Positions 17,066 through 28,536 of a stretch of 64,000 nucleotides of DNA are shown here, in pieces. The DNA is from Pseudomonas viridiflava. GTDB lineage: Bacteria > Pseudomonadota > Gammaproteobacteria > Pseudomonadales > Pseudomonadaceae. A program made the position numbers and the translations under genes. The stretch is taken from positions 124,001-188,000 of the forward strand of contig UVIF01000024.1 in NCBI GenBank assembly GCA_900596015.1, in the 5' to 3' direction. The notes under the pieces were generated by a model. It saw only the letters and a list, made by a program, of their open reading frames with translations. It was not told where the DNA came from and did not search any database. Position 1 is the first letter of the stretch. Every line of letters begins with the position of its first letter.

Positions 17066-17863
17066 ATGAACAAAGCCCCGCTGTTCCAAGCCAGGTGGAA
17101 CGTTAGCGGCTTGCTGCTGTGCAATACAATCCCGATCGTGCTGTTGTGCTTCTGGTTATGGCCTATTGGCCATCATTTGTGTACAGCATTCGACGAATGG
17201 CTGTTTCGCCTGCTCAACGCGCCTTTGGCCAGCAATGCGGCCTGGCGTTATACCTGGACCCTGGGCAGCCTGCGACCCTTCGATATCGTGGTCGGGGTGA
17301 TCATGCTGGCGCTGCTGATTCGCGGCAATTGGGTGTTCAAGGTGCACCAGGTTCGCCAGGCCTTTTTCGGTTTCATGGCCGTGCTGTTGCTCTTAGTGGT
17401 GGTGCGCGCGCTGTTTTCCAAGTGGATACACGCAATGGGCTGGGACCATGACAGCCCGAGCATGGTATTGGCCGACCCGGTATTGCTCAGCGACTGGTAC
17501 CCGGACCTGGAGCGTCACTGGGAGCTCAAGGACCGCTCCAGCCAGAGCTTTCCGGGCGACCACGCCTCGGTGCTGCTGATCTGGGCGCTGTTCATGAGCG
17601 CTTGTACCCGCAGGCTTGGCCAGTGGCTGTGCATCTGGGCCTTGGCCGTGGTGTTCATGCTGCCGCGCCTGGTAGCTGGCGCCCACTGGGGGCAGGACGA
17701 CTACATCGGCGGCGTGTTGATGGCCGTCTGGGCGCTGGGATGGGGTTATTACACACCCTTCGCGGCCCACACTTCACAATGGCTCGTACGTGTCACCGAG
17801 CCACTGTTCAGGCTGCTGGCGAAGCTTCCGGTGCTGGGCCGGTTGAGTATCGCCGCAGGGTGA
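17066..17863 (+). CDS. PAP2-family membrane phosphatase
   Basis: A 265-residue integral membrane protein with about six hydrophobic segments (for example about 14-32, 72-86, 99-114, 167-180, 187-203, 217-232). The three PAP2 phosphatase motifs are present: KDRSSQ from K155, SFPGDHAS with catalytic H166, and PRLVAGAHWGQDD at about 200-212 with the second catalytic His and Asp. Such enzymes dephosphorylate lipid phosphates (undecaprenyl-PP, phosphatidate, lipid A) at the outer face of the inner membrane; the KDRSS..SFPGDH pattern recalls lipid A phosphatases/phosphotransferases. It is transcribed divergently from hslO. The exact lipid is not decidable from sequence. Confidence 0.85.
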   Translation: MNKAPLFQARWNVSGLLLCNTIPIVLLCFWLWPIGHHLCTAFDEWLFRLLNAPLASNAAWRYTWTLGSLRPFDIVVGVIMLALLIRGNWVFKVHQVRQAFFGFMAVLLLLVVVRALFSKWIHAMGWDHDSPSMVLADPVLLSDWYPDLERHWELKDRSSQSFPGDHASVLLIWALFMSACTRRLGQWLCIWALAVVFMLPRLVAGAHWGQDDYIGGVLMAVWALGWGYYTPFAAHTSQWLVRVTEPLFRLLAKLPVLGRLSIAAG

Positions 17864-17873
17864 TGCGGTGTCT

Positions 17874-17970
17874 GTGCTGGCCTCTTCGCGGGCAGAGCCC
17901 GCTCCCACCCGCCCCGCTCCCTCAGTTTTTTCCTTGTGGGAGCGGGCTCTGCCCGCGAAGAGGCCAGCAC
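17874..17970. repeat. REPIN with perfect 35-bp arms
   Basis: Arms 17874-17908 and 17936-17970 are exact reverse complements (core TTCGCGGGCAGAGCCCGCTC) around a 27-base loop. It fills the gap between the convergent stops of the PAP2 gene and hslR and may act as a transcription or mRNA-decay barrier. Confidence 0.95.
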
Positions 17971-17979
17971 TGCGCTGCA

Positions 17980-18384
17980 TCAATCCACTGAGCGAAAACT
18001 GAACAACTGCCGCCGCTGCTTCTTCGAAGGCTTGCCATCAGTGGTAACGCCCAGGGCACCGGCCTTGCGCATGGCCGCCGCGGCCTCGCGCTTGGCCTGG
18101 CTCTGTTCGGTCTCGCGGTAGAGCGTCTGTGCTTCCGGCGCCCCACGGCGCACGATTGACAGCGCCTCGATGATCACGCTGCGTTCATCGAAACCGGTGC
18201 GTATCTGCAACTCATCGCCCACGTGTGGCTCCTTGCCCGGCTTGCAGCGCTCGCCACGGTAATGCACCTTGCCGCTCTCGATCGCTTCCTTGGCCAGGGC
18301 ACGCGTCTTGTAGAAGCGCGCAGCCCACAACCATTTGTCCAGACGGACCTTTTCCTCTTCTTCCTGCTTGTGCTTCTGTGCCAC
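17980..18384 (-). CDS. hslR: Ribosome-associated heat shock protein Hsp15
   Basis: Hsp15 binds free 50S subunits carrying nascent peptide and helps recycle stalled ribosomes. The 134-residue protein has an S4 RNA-binding domain at about 10-70 (KVRLDKWLWAARFYKTRALA, then GKVHYRGERCKPGKEPHVGD) and a basic C-terminal tail. I choose the GTG complementary to 18382-18384, preceded by GAGGTGA at about 6 bases, giving an acidic N-terminus just before the S4 domain; a longer frame upstream has no family support. The stop is 9 bases from the REPIN at 17874-17970. Confidence 0.92.
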   Translation of the reverse strand: MAQKHKQEEEEKVRLDKWLWAARFYKTRALAKEAIESGKVHYRGERCKPGKEPHVGDELQIRTGFDERSVIIEALSIVRRGAPEAQTLYRETEQSQAKREAAAAMRKAGALGVTTDGKPSKKQRRQLFSFRSVD

Positions 18385-18571
18385 AGGCTCACCTCGCGAA
18401 ATGCCGTCATCAAACTGTACTACCGTGCCTGTCGGATGCAAGCGGCGGTCTTTGCGATTACAGTGCACGCATGCTTGCCAAGCGACGTCGGGCTGGGTTG
18501 AATTGATCCAGGTCGCGCCGGTCTGAAGCTTGTGTATACGGGTCCATCCCTACCTCTTGCGGTTTGCCGAT

Positions 18572-19054
18572 TTGAAGACATTTGACCATCTGACCGTTAT
18601 CGGTCTGCGCGAGTGGGTGGCGCTGCCCGATCTGGGTGTCGCCGGCCTGCGCGCCAAGATCGATACCGGCGCCAGCACCTCCAGCCTGCATGCCACGGAC
18701 ATCGAGCCGTTCACCCGTGCCGGCGAAAAATGGGTGCGCTTCACCGCTCATCTGGGCACCGTGGTGCAGCTGCGCCACCGGCGTTGCGAAGCGCCGCTGG
18801 TGGCCATGAAAACCATCAAGAGCTCCAATGGCCACGCGCAGACGCGCTACGTGATCAAGACCACCCTGGCCCTGGGCGACCGGGTCTGGACGGTCGAATT
18901 CACCCTGGCCTGCCGTAAATCCATGCGTTACCGCCTGCTGCTTGGCTCCAAGGCGCTGGTCCATGGCCAACTGGTCGTGAACCCGGGCGTCACCTACGTT
19001 CAAGACAAGCCGGTGTTCCCGGCCTCTACTACCTCTGCCACAGGTGTTGCATGA
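18572..19054 (+). CDS. rimB: RimB, retropepsin-like zinc/aspartic protease of the Rim system
   Basis: RimB trims or processes the poly-glutamate tail that RimK adds to ribosomal protein S6 (RpsF) and works with it in ribosome remodelling in Pseudomonas. The protein is about 160 residues. The retropepsin-type motif AKIDTGASTSSLHA is at about 27-40, followed by a conserved C-terminal segment with SMRYRLLLGSKAL. No ATG fits; I choose the TTG at 18572 (MKTFDHLTV in homologs), and an alternative TTG is at 18530. Neither has a strong ribosome site. The stop overlaps the rimK start (ATGA at 19051), which fixes the pair as one operon. Confidence 0.85.
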   Translation: MKTFDHLTVIGLREWVALPDLGVAGLRAKIDTGASTSSLHATDIEPFTRAGEKWVRFTAHLGTVVQLRHRRCEAPLVAMKTIKSSNGHAQTRYVIKTTLALGDRVWTVEFTLACRKSMRYRLLLGSKALVHGQLVVNPGVTYVQDKPVFPASTTSATGVA

Positions 19055-19956
19055 AGATCGCTGTGCTGTCGCGCAATCCGCGTCTGTATTCCACTCGTCG
19101 TCTGGTCGAAGCCGGTACTGCCCGTGGCCATGAAATGGTGGTGATCGACACGCTGCGCGCGTATATGAACATCGCCAGTCACAAACCGCAGATCCATTAC
19201 CGGGGCAAACCGCTGCAGGGCTTCGATGCGGTCATTCCGCGCATCGGCGCGTCGGTAACGTTCTATGGCTGTGCGGTGCTGCGTCAGTTCGAAATGATGG
19301 ACGTCTTTCCGCTGAACGAATCGGTGGCCATCGCGCGCTCGCGGGACAAGCTGCGCTCCCTGCAGTTGCTGTCGCGGCGCGGCATCGGCCTGCCCGTCAC
19401 CGGCTTCGCCCACTCGCCGGACGACATCCCCGACCTGATCAGCATGGTCAACGGCGCGCCCCTGGTGATCAAGGTGCTCGAAGGCACCCAAGGCATCGGC
19501 GTGGTTCTGTGTGAAACCACCAACGCGGCCGAATCGGTGATCGAAGCGTTCATGGGCCTCAAGCAGAACATCATGGTTCAGGAGTACATCAAGGAGGCCG
19601 GCGGTGCCGACATTCGCTGCTTCGTGGTGGGTGACAAAGTCATCGCCGCGATGAAGCGCCAGGCCAGGCCCGGCGAGTTTCGCTCCAACCTGCACCGCGG
19701 TGGCTGTGCAAGCCTGATCAAGATCACCCCCGAAGAGCGCATGACCGCGATCCGCGCCGCCAAGGTGATGGGGCTCAGTGTTGCCGGCGTGGATATCCTG
19801 CGTTCCAACCACGGCCCGCTGGTGATGGAGGTGAATTCATCACCCGGCCTGGAAGGCATCGAGGTGACCACCGGCAAGGACGTGGCCGGGATGATCATCG
19901 AACACATCGAAAAGAACAGCGGCCCGAACATGACCCGTACCAAGGGCAAGGGCTAG
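19051..19956 (+). CDS. rimK: Ribosomal protein S6 glutamate ligase RimK
   Basis: RimK is an ATP-grasp ligase that adds glutamate residues to the C-terminus of RpsF, altering ribosome function. The 301-residue protein has a pre-ATP-grasp domain (1-95) and an ATP-grasp fold with KVLEGTQGIGVVL (glycine-rich loop), QEYIKEAGGADIRCF and the metal-binding MEVNSSPGLEG near the end. The start overlaps rimB by four bases. In Pseudomonas RimK is modulated by cyclic-di-GMP and RimA; no rimA gene could be supported upstream. Confidence 0.95.
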   Translation: MKIAVLSRNPRLYSTRRLVEAGTARGHEMVVIDTLRAYMNIASHKPQIHYRGKPLQGFDAVIPRIGASVTFYGCAVLRQFEMMDVFPLNESVAIARSRDKLRSLQLLSRRGIGLPVTGFAHSPDDIPDLISMVNGAPLVIKVLEGTQGIGVVLCETTNAAESVIEAFMGLKQNIMVQEYIKEAGGADIRCFVVGDKVIAAMKRQARPGEFRSNLHRGGCASLIKITPEERMTAIRAAKVMGLSVAGVDILRSNHGPLVMEVNSSPGLEGIEVTTGKDVAGMIIEHIEKNSGPNMTRTKGKG

Positions 19957-19968
19957 AACCGCGACCCC

Positions 19969-19997
19969 TGCCGTTCGGCCAGCGTCGGGGAACGGCA
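19969..19997. terminator. Candidate hairpin between convergent rimK and envZ
   Basis: TGCCGTTC (19969-19976) pairs with GAACGGCA (19990-19997) around a 13-base GC-rich loop. It sits between the facing stops of rimK and envZ. There is no T-run, so termination is only a possibility. Confidence 0.4.
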
Positions 19998-20017
19998 TCC
20001 CCTGCGCAGCGGCTGTC

Positions 20018-21331
20018 CTACACGGCATCCCTGGGCAGCATCAGGCCCAGCGGCAGCCTCACGCGCGCCTCCAGCCCACCCGTCGAACGATTGCGCAGCT
20101 CCACGTTGCCGCCATGCATGGCGGCGATGCGCTTGACGATCGCCAGGCCCAGCCCGGTGCCCTTGCCACTGCGCGCGCGATCTCCGCGGATGAACGGGTC
20201 GAAGATGCCGGCCAGTTCGCCCGGATCGATACCTGCTCCCCGGTCCACCACACTGAGCACCACATAAGGCGCGTTGTCGTCTCCTGAAACATGGACAGCC
20301 ACTTCCACACCGCTGCCGGCATGGTAGAGGGCGTTGCCGATCAGGTTGTTCAGCAGGCGCTTCATCGATACCCGGCGCAGCGGGAACGGCGGGATCGGTT
20401 CCAGGCGAAGCAGTACCTGTTCTTCTGCCTGGTTATAGGGCGCGACCACTTCCTGCACCAGGCTCCCCAGATCGACGACCTCGACGCTTTCGTCACGGCC
20501 GTCGCGAATGAAAGCCAGGAACTGATCGAGGATCGCGTCCATGTCCTCGATGTCGCGGACCATGTCGGGGGTGAATTCGTTATCCGAGGTCATCAGTTCC
20601 AGTGACAGCCGCAAGCGTGTCAGTGGCGTTCGCAGATCGTGGGATACCCCGGCAAGCATCAACTCGCGCTCGCGGCCGGCCTGTTCGACGTCCTCGGCCA
20701 TCTGGTTGAACGCACGGTACACCTCGGTCATTTCGCTGGGCGTGTCGCTCACCGGCAGGCGCACGCTGCGGCCCTGCCCCAATTGCCGGGCGGCGAACAC
20801 CAGACGCTTGAGCGGCTGGTTCAGCTGACGCACGAAGATCCAGGCCGATGCGGTCGACAGCAGGCCGATCGCCAGGAACCAGCCCAGCACGCTCCAGATC
20901 TTCTGCCCACGCAACGGGTGCGGGTACAGAGGCACTTTCAACCAGCCCGCACCCAGGCTCGGCGCACGCACCCACAAGGCAGGCGGGGCATGGACACGCA
21001 AGCGCACTTCAGTGTCCTCGCCCAATTCGGCCTGCATCTGGCGCTGGTAGATTTCACTGTACGGCCAGTGCTGCTCGCCTTCCGGCACACCGCCGCCGAC
21101 GACCCGGATCAGACCTGCCGCATCGGCGATCTGGTCACGGTTGTTCTCGTCCGCTGCCCAGTAGGCGCGCAGGGTCAAAGCCACGCCGTGACTGTACTGG
21201 CGGTCGACCAGCACGTCTTCGTTCATCAACAGGTAGACCAGGGTCAGGGCCTTCGAAAACAAGACGACGACCAGCACCAGCCAGAGGGTTCGGGCGAAGA
21301 AGCTTTGGGGGAACCAGACAGGGGTTTTCAT
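20018..21331 (-). CDS. envZ: EnvZ/AmgS-type sensor histidine kinase
   Basis: Inner-membrane sensor of the OmpR/EnvZ (AmgRS) envelope-stress system. The protein has 437 residues from the ATG complementary to 21329-21331 (MKTPVWFPQ). Transmembrane helix 1 spans about 13-36, a periplasmic loop about 37-146, helix 2 about 147-167, then a HAMP domain. The H-box LAGVSHDLRTPLTRLR has phosphoacceptor H231. The catalytic domain shows NNLIGNALYHA, VDRGAGIDP and GTGLGLAIV. It lies 114 bases downstream of ompR on the same strand, with a degenerate REP-like stretch between. In P. aeruginosa this pair governs aminoglycoside tolerance and membrane-protein stress. Confidence 0.92.
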   Translation of the reverse strand: MKTPVWFPQSFFARTLWLVLVVVLFSKALTLVYLLMNEDVLVDRQYSHGVALTLRAYWAADENNRDQIADAAGLIRVVGGGVPEGEQHWPYSEIYQRQMQAELGEDTEVRLRVHAPPALWVRAPSLGAGWLKVPLYPHPLRGQKIWSVLGWFLAIGLLSTASAWIFVRQLNQPLKRLVFAARQLGQGRSVRLPVSDTPSEMTEVYRAFNQMAEDVEQAGRERELMLAGVSHDLRTPLTRLRLSLELMTSDNEFTPDMVRDIEDMDAILDQFLAFIRDGRDESVEVVDLGSLVQEVVAPYNQAEEQVLLRLEPIPPFPLRRVSMKRLLNNLIGNALYHAGSGVEVAVHVSGDDNAPYVVLSVVDRGAGIDPGELAGIFDPFIRGDRARSGKGTGLGLAIVKRIAAMHGGNVELRNRSTGGLEARVRLPLGLMLPRDAV

Positions 21332-21445
21332 TGCGCGGCGATCACATACGTTGCAGGAGCGAGCAGGCTCGCAGACATTGTGGATGACGAACATCCCGAA
21401 TCAACGAGTGATTCAGGATATCGCTCCTACAAAAACCCCGGCAGT

Positions 21446-22186
21446 CTACCGGGCAGCGTTGCCATCGGGTACGAATACGTAACCCACACCCCAGACCGTT
21501 TGAATGTAGCGAGGCTTGGAGGGGTCGGGCTCGATCATGCGGCGCAGCCGCGAGATCTGCACGTCGATGGAGCGCTCCAGGGCATCCCATTCACGTCCGC
21601 GGGCCAGGTTCATCAGCTTGTCGCGGGTCAATGGCTGGCGCGCGTTCATCACCAGCGCCTTGAGCACGGCAAATTCGCCGGTGGTCAGCATGTGCACTTC
21701 GTCGCCGCGCTTGAGCTCGCGGGTGGCCAGGGAAAGCTCGTAGTCGCCGAAGGAGACCGACTCGTCCTCGCTGCCCGGAGCACCCGGAACCGGCGCCGAC
21801 TGGCGACGCAGCACGGCCTTCACCCGCGCCATCAGTTCATCCGGGTTGAAGGGCTTGGCCAGGTAGTCGTCCGCGCCCAGCTCCAGACCCTTGATCCGGC
21901 TGAGTTCGTCACCTTTGGCGGTCAACATGATGATCGGGACCTGGTTGTTGCTGGCGCGCAGGCGGCGGCAGGCAGACAGGCCGTCTTCACCGGGCAGCAT
22001 CAAGTCCAGGACAACCAGATGGAACACTTCGCGAGCCAGCAGGCGATCCATTTGCTCGACATTGGGCACGGCGCGCGCACGGTAGCCTTTGCTGGTGAAG
22101 AATCGCTCCAGCAGGCTGCTCAGCCCCGGATCGTCGTCAACGATGAGGATCTTTTCACCTTCGGCTGCTTGTGCGGTACTGCTCAT
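21446..22186 (-). CDS. ompR: OmpR/AmgR-type response regulator
   Basis: A 246-residue response regulator. The receiver domain has VDDDPG at 16-21, phosphoacceptor D61 in VVLDLMLPGEDG and the conserved Lys of YLAKPFNPDEL. The C-terminal winged-helix DNA-binding domain carries LTRDKLMNLARGREW, the OmpR-type recognition helix SIDVQISRLRRMIE and ends with TVWGVGYVFVPDG. The ATG has AGGAG 7 bases upstream. It is the first gene of ompR-envZ and is divergent from tex. Confidence 0.94.
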   Translation of the reverse strand: MSSTAQAAEGEKILIVDDDPGLSSLLERFFTSKGYRARAVPNVEQMDRLLAREVFHLVVLDLMLPGEDGLSACRRLRASNNQVPIIMLTAKGDELSRIKGLELGADDYLAKPFNPDELMARVKAVLRRQSAPVPGAPGSEDESVSFGDYELSLATRELKRGDEVHMLTTGEFAVLKALVMNARQPLTRDKLMNLARGREWDALERSIDVQISRLRRMIEPDPSKPRYIQTVWGVGYVFVPDGNAAR

Positions 22187-22403
22187 GGGTTGCTCCTCTG
22201 ATCTCGGCGCGCATTATGGCGTAGCTGCCGACGCTCGTGCCGTGTGCATTGTTAGCAGATTTTTCCTGGGCCGCCAGTCACAATCCTCGATCGCCCGGGC
22301 GTCGGGTTCGCGCCGCAACGATGTCGCTGGGTATACTGCGCGGCTCGTCAGCCGGGCTCGGCGGGGATTGCACCTTGTACCCAACATTTTTCAGGTGGTT
22401 ATC

Positions 22404-24721
<2,318 letters not shown>

Positions 24722-24722
<1 letters not shown>

Positions 24723-25105
24723 TGCAAGTCGACGACGAGTTGACCCAGAGCGCCTATTTTCGCAACCTCGGCTGCGAGGTGCGGCGCCTGGACGCCGGCG
24801 TGGCCGAGGTGGCGCTGCCGCTGGCCGCGCACCTGCGCAACCGTGGGCAGGTGATGCACGGTGGCGCCATCTTCAGCCTGGTCGACATTGCCATGGGCCT
24901 GGCGTGTTCTACCGCACACGGTTTCGATAATCGAAGTGTCACGCTCGAATGCAAGATCAATTACCTTCGCGCGGTGTCAGAAGGTGAGGTGATCTGCAAG
25001 GCCCAGGTGTTGCACGCCGGTCGGCGCACGATGGTGGTCGAGGCCGATGTGCTCCAGGGCGAAAAACTGATGGCAAAAGCACAAGGTACCTTCGTGGTTC
25101 TCTAG
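24722..25105 (+). CDS. PaaI-family hotdog thioesterase
   Basis: A 127-residue single hotdog-fold protein of the PaaI/YigI type. The helix with the catalytic region reads LRNRGQVMHGGAIFSLVDIAMGLA (with HGG and Asp of LVDIA), and the following strands VTLECKINYLRAVSEGEV are typical. Such enzymes hydrolyse acyl-CoA or aryl-CoA thioesters in the cytoplasm. The ATG shares one base with the tex stop (TGATG), so translation is coupled. The substrate is unknown. Confidence 0.85.
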
Positions 25106-25282
25106 CCCGAAGGGGCCGTTATGCGGTAATTTCGGCACGGCGCAGGCGGTGTCGAGCGCAGTACGGCCTGTACCCTGCCCGATCGAAACCAGGCGACAAC
25201 GCCGGTTCCTTTTTGTCTTCACCCTTGCAGACCGTCCGCTCCACCCCCATATCGGGGCGACTGACGCGTGAAGGAATCCAAC

Positions 25283-26866
25283 TTGAGCGAATTTCTCAAC
25301 CGCCGCCTGACTTTGCTCGGCGAGCCTGCCACCCTTTCCCTGCTCGCGCAGTGCCTGCATGGCATCGAGCGTGAGTGCCTGCGCGTCAACCACGAGGGTC
25401 GCCTGGCACAGACGCCGCACCCCGAGGCGCTGGGCGCGGCGCTGACCAACGAACAGGTCACCACGGACTACTCCGAATCGCTGCTGGAATTCATCACGCC
25501 CGCGCTCCAGGATCCCGCACAGACCCTGCACAGCCTCGAGCAGATCCACCGTTTCGTGTACAGCAAGCTGGGCAGCGAGTACCTGTGGAGCCCTTCCATG
25601 CCCTGCCCGCTGCCAGCCGAGGAAGACATCCCGCTGGCCTACTATGGCACCTCCAACATCGGGCGCCTCAAGTACGTTTACCGCCAGGGGCTGTCCCTGC
25701 GCTATGGCCGCACCATGCAGTGCATCGCCGGCATCCACTACAATTTCTCCCTGCCCGAGCAGCTGTGGCCGGTGCTCAAGCAAGCCGAGGGTTATGTCGG
25801 CACCGATCGCGATTATCAGTCGGCGGCGTATATCGCACTGATCCGCAATTTCCGTCGCTACAGCTGGTTGCTGATGTACCTGTTCGGCGCCTCGCCAGCG
25901 CTGGATGCAGGCTTCCTGCGCGGGCGTGCCCATCAGCTCGAGCAGCTGGACGCGCAGACCCTCTACCTGCCTTACGCCACCAGCCTGCGCATGAGCGACC
26001 TGGGCTATCAGAGCAACGCCCAGGCGGGCCTGACGCCGTGCTACAACGACCTGGCCAGCTACACCGACAGCCTGCGCAAGGCGGTTGCCACGCCCTACCC
26101 GCCTTACGTTCAGGTCGGTACGCACAAGGATGGCGAATGGGTGCAGCTGAACACCAACATCCTGCAGATCGAAAACGAGTACTACTCCAACATTCGTCCC
26201 AAACGCGTGACGTACAGCGGTGAGCGGCCGATCCAGGCCTTGATGGCGCGTGGCGTGCAGTACATCGAAGTGCGTTGCCTGGACATCAACCCGTTCCTGC
26301 CCACCGGCGTCGACCTGCCCGAGTCGCGTTTTCTCGATGCTTTCCTGCTGTTCTGCGCGCTGGAAAGCAGCCCGCAGATCGACAGCGCCGAGTGCTCGGC
26401 GTGTACCGACAATTTCCTCAACGTGGTCAAGGAGGGTCGTCGCCCTGGCCTGCAGTTGCAGCGCAATGAGGAAGCGGTCGAGCTCAAGGACTGGGCCAAT
26501 GATCTGCTGGAGCGTATCGATGCCGTCGCCGCACTGCTCGATCGCAGCACCGGTACCGATGAGCATGTGCAGGCGATGGCGGCGCAGCGCGCCAAAGTCG
26601 GCGACCCTTCGCTGACACCGTCGGCACAGGTGCTGGCGAAGATGGCCGAGCAGAAGCAGAGCTTTGCCGAGTTTTCCTTCAGCCAGAGCCAGGCTCACGC
26701 CGACTACTTCCGCGCGCAACCGCTGAGCGCTCAGGACCAGGCGAGCTTCGAACAGCAAGCCCGCGACTCGCTGGTAGCCCAGGCGACGCTGGAGGCTGAG
26801 GAAGTCGGCGATTTCGACCTGTTCGTCGGTTCCTATCAGGCAAGCATCCTGGCCATCAGCAACTGA
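25283..26866 (+). CDS. gshA: Glutamate-cysteine ligase GshA
   Basis: GshA joins glutamate and cysteine, the rate-limiting step of glutathione synthesis. With the TTG start at 25283 (MSEFLNRRLTLLG), preceded by AAGGA at 7-8 bases, the protein has 527 residues, the length of the P. aeruginosa enzyme; a GTG at 25268 gives five extra residues and a worse ribosome site. Family-1 (proteobacterial) signatures are visible: GIERECLRVN with the metal-binding Glu, TTDYSESLLEFITP, and VQLNTNILQIENEYY and YIEVRCLDINPF later. It converges on argA across a duplicated REP block. Confidence 0.95.
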   Translation: MSEFLNRRLTLLGEPATLSLLAQCLHGIERECLRVNHEGRLAQTPHPEALGAALTNEQVTTDYSESLLEFITPALQDPAQTLHSLEQIHRFVYSKLGSEYLWSPSMPCPLPAEEDIPLAYYGTSNIGRLKYVYRQGLSLRYGRTMQCIAGIHYNFSLPEQLWPVLKQAEGYVGTDRDYQSAAYIALIRNFRRYSWLLMYLFGASPALDAGFLRGRAHQLEQLDAQTLYLPYATSLRMSDLGYQSNAQAGLTPCYNDLASYTDSLRKAVATPYPPYVQVGTHKDGEWVQLNTNILQIENEYYSNIRPKRVTYSGERPIQALMARGVQYIEVRCLDINPFLPTGVDLPESRFLDAFLLFCALESSPQIDSAECSACTDNFLNVVKEGRRPGLQLQRNEEAVELKDWANDLLERIDAVAALLDRSTGTDEHVQAMAAQRAKVGDPSLTPSAQVLAKMAEQKQSFAEFSFSQSQAHADYFRAQPLSAQDQASFEQQARDSLVAQATLEAEEVGDFDLFVGSYQASILAISN

Positions 26867-26901
26867 CCAAGGGGTTCACCCCCTGAAGACCGCGGCGCCT
26901 G

Positions 26902-26979
26902 CTTCGCGGCCACGGACCGCTCCTACGGATGGCCTCGACCTCACGTAAGAGCGGTCATCGGCCGCGAAAAGGGCGCCGC
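26902..26979 (+). repeat. 78-bp direct repeat containing a REPIN, copy 1
   Basis: This 78-base segment is identical to 27007-27084. Internally it is an imperfect inverted pair: CTTCGCGGCCACGGACCGCTCC at the left and GAGCGGTCATCGGCCGCGAA toward the right. Confidence 0.95.
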
Positions 26980-27006
26980 GTAGCATCAGACGAACCGCTG
27001 CGTACC

Positions 27007-27084
27007 CTTCGCGGCCACGGACCGCTCCTACGGATGGCCTCGACCTCACGTAAGAGCGGTCATCGGCCGCGAAAAGGGCGCCGC
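27007..27084 (+). repeat. 78-bp direct repeat containing a REPIN, copy 2
   Basis: Exact second copy of 26902-26979, starting 105 bases downstream, still inside the gap between convergent gshA and argA. The perfect identity indicates a recent duplication. Confidence 0.95.
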
Positions 27085-27103
27085 CGATGCAGCGGATGCC
27101 CCG

Positions 27104-28402
27104 CTACAGCGCTTTTTCGAAGATCTTCGAATTGCGCTGGTAGTTGTACAGCGAGGCGCGCGCCGAGGGCAGGCGTTCGACGCCACTGGGCACGAAGCCA
27201 CGCTCGCGAAACCAGTGCGCCGTGCGGGTGGTCAGCACGAACAGGGTGTTAAGCCCCAGCGCGCGCGCGCGCTCCTCGATGCGCTCGAGCAGCTCGTCGC
27301 CACGGCCGCCGTGACGGTATTCCGGATTCACCGCCAGGCAGGCCAGCTCGCCGGTCTGCGAATCGGCGATCGGGTACAACGCCGCGCAGGCGATGATCAT
27401 GCCTTCACGCTCGACCACGCTGAACTGGGTGATCTCACGCTCCAACACCTCCCGCGAGCGGCGCACCAGAATGCCCTGCTCTTCCAGCGGGCTGATCAAG
27501 TCCAGCAGCCCACCGACGTCTTCGATGTTGGCTTCACGCACCTGTTCGAACTGCTCTTGAGCCACCAGTGTTCCGCCGCCGTTGCGCGTGAACAGTTCGG
27601 TCAGCAGTGCACCGTCTTCGGCATAGCTGACGATATGCGCGCGGCTGACGCCACCCTTGCACGCCTGGGCGGCGGCATCGAGCAACTCGCCCTGGTAGTC
27701 GTTGCCCAGACGCAGCAAGTGCGCCGGTACCTGCTGCGGACGCAGCTCGCGCACCAGATGACCGGTTTCGTCGAGCAAGCCCGGCTCGGCGCCGAACAGC
27801 AGCAACTTGTCTGCTTCCAGGTCGATGGCCGCTCGCGTAGCCACGTCTTCGCAGGCAATGTTGAAGATCTCACCAGTGGGCGAATAGCCCAGGGGCGACA
27901 GCAGCACGATCGAGCGTTCGTCGAGCAGGCGGTTGATGCCTTTGCGATCGACCCGCCGCACTTCACCGGTATGGTGGTAATCGACGCCCTCGACCACGCC
28001 GATCGGCCGCGCCGTGACCAGGTTGCCGCCCGCCACGCGCAACCGCGAGCCCTGCATCGGCGAGGACGCCATGTCCATGGACAGGCGCGCCTCGATGGCG
28101 ATCCGCAGTTGACCTACCGCATCGATCACGCATTCGAGCGTGGCCGCGTCGGTGACCCTCAGGTTGCGATGGTAATGCGGACTCAGGCCGCGCGCGGCCA
28201 GGCGGCTCTCGATCTGCGGGCGCGACCCGTGGACCAGCACCAGGCGCACGCCCATGCTGTGCAGCAGCACCAGGTCGTGGACGATATTGCCGAAGTTGGG
28301 GTGGGCAACGCCTTCGCCGGGGAGCATTACCACGAAGGTGCAGTCGCGGTGGGCATTGATGTAGGGAGAAGCGTGGCGAAGCCAATTCACGTAGTCGGGC
28401 AT
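27104..28402 (-). CDS. argA: N-acetylglutamate synthase ArgA
   Basis: ArgA acetylates glutamate with acetyl-CoA, the first step of arginine synthesis. The 432-residue protein has the two classic domains. An N-terminal amino-acid-kinase fold (about 1-290; LVLVHGSRPQIESRL, LLSPLGYSPTGEIFNI) binds the feedback inhibitor arginine, and a C-terminal GNAT acetyltransferase (about 295-432) contains LACLAVNPEYRHGGRGDELL, the acetyl-CoA loop. The start MPDYVNWLRHASPYINAHR matches the family. It is downstream of argE on the same strand with a 134-base gap. Confidence 0.96.
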   Translation of the reverse strand: MPDYVNWLRHASPYINAHRDCTFVVMLPGEGVAHPNFGNIVHDLVLLHSMGVRLVLVHGSRPQIESRLAARGLSPHYHRNLRVTDAATLECVIDAVGQLRIAIEARLSMDMASSPMQGSRLRVAGGNLVTARPIGVVEGVDYHHTGEVRRVDRKGINRLLDERSIVLLSPLGYSPTGEIFNIACEDVATRAAIDLEADKLLLFGAEPGLLDETGHLVRELRPQQVPAHLLRLGNDYQGELLDAAAQACKGGVSRAHIVSYAEDGALLTELFTRNGGGTLVAQEQFEQVREANIEDVGGLLDLISPLEEQGILVRRSREVLEREITQFSVVEREGMIIACAALYPIADSQTGELACLAVNPEYRHGGRGDELLERIEERARALGLNTLFVLTTRTAHWFRERGFVPSGVERLPSARASLYNYQRNSKIFEKAL

Positions 28403-28536
28403 GACAGCAAAAGCCTGTAGAAAAGTGGGACGAAAAGCATCACTCGGCGCACAGCGGTATGAGGGTTATCGTCGTGACAGGCTTGGCAACACGCGTGCAC
28501 TCCTTGCATGGATGGTGGCCTCGGGGGAAGTCAGAC

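Noticed and set aside
18471..18506. Eleven-codon ORF as a candidate rimA
   Set aside because: No ribosome site, no homology by eye and far shorter than any family I know.
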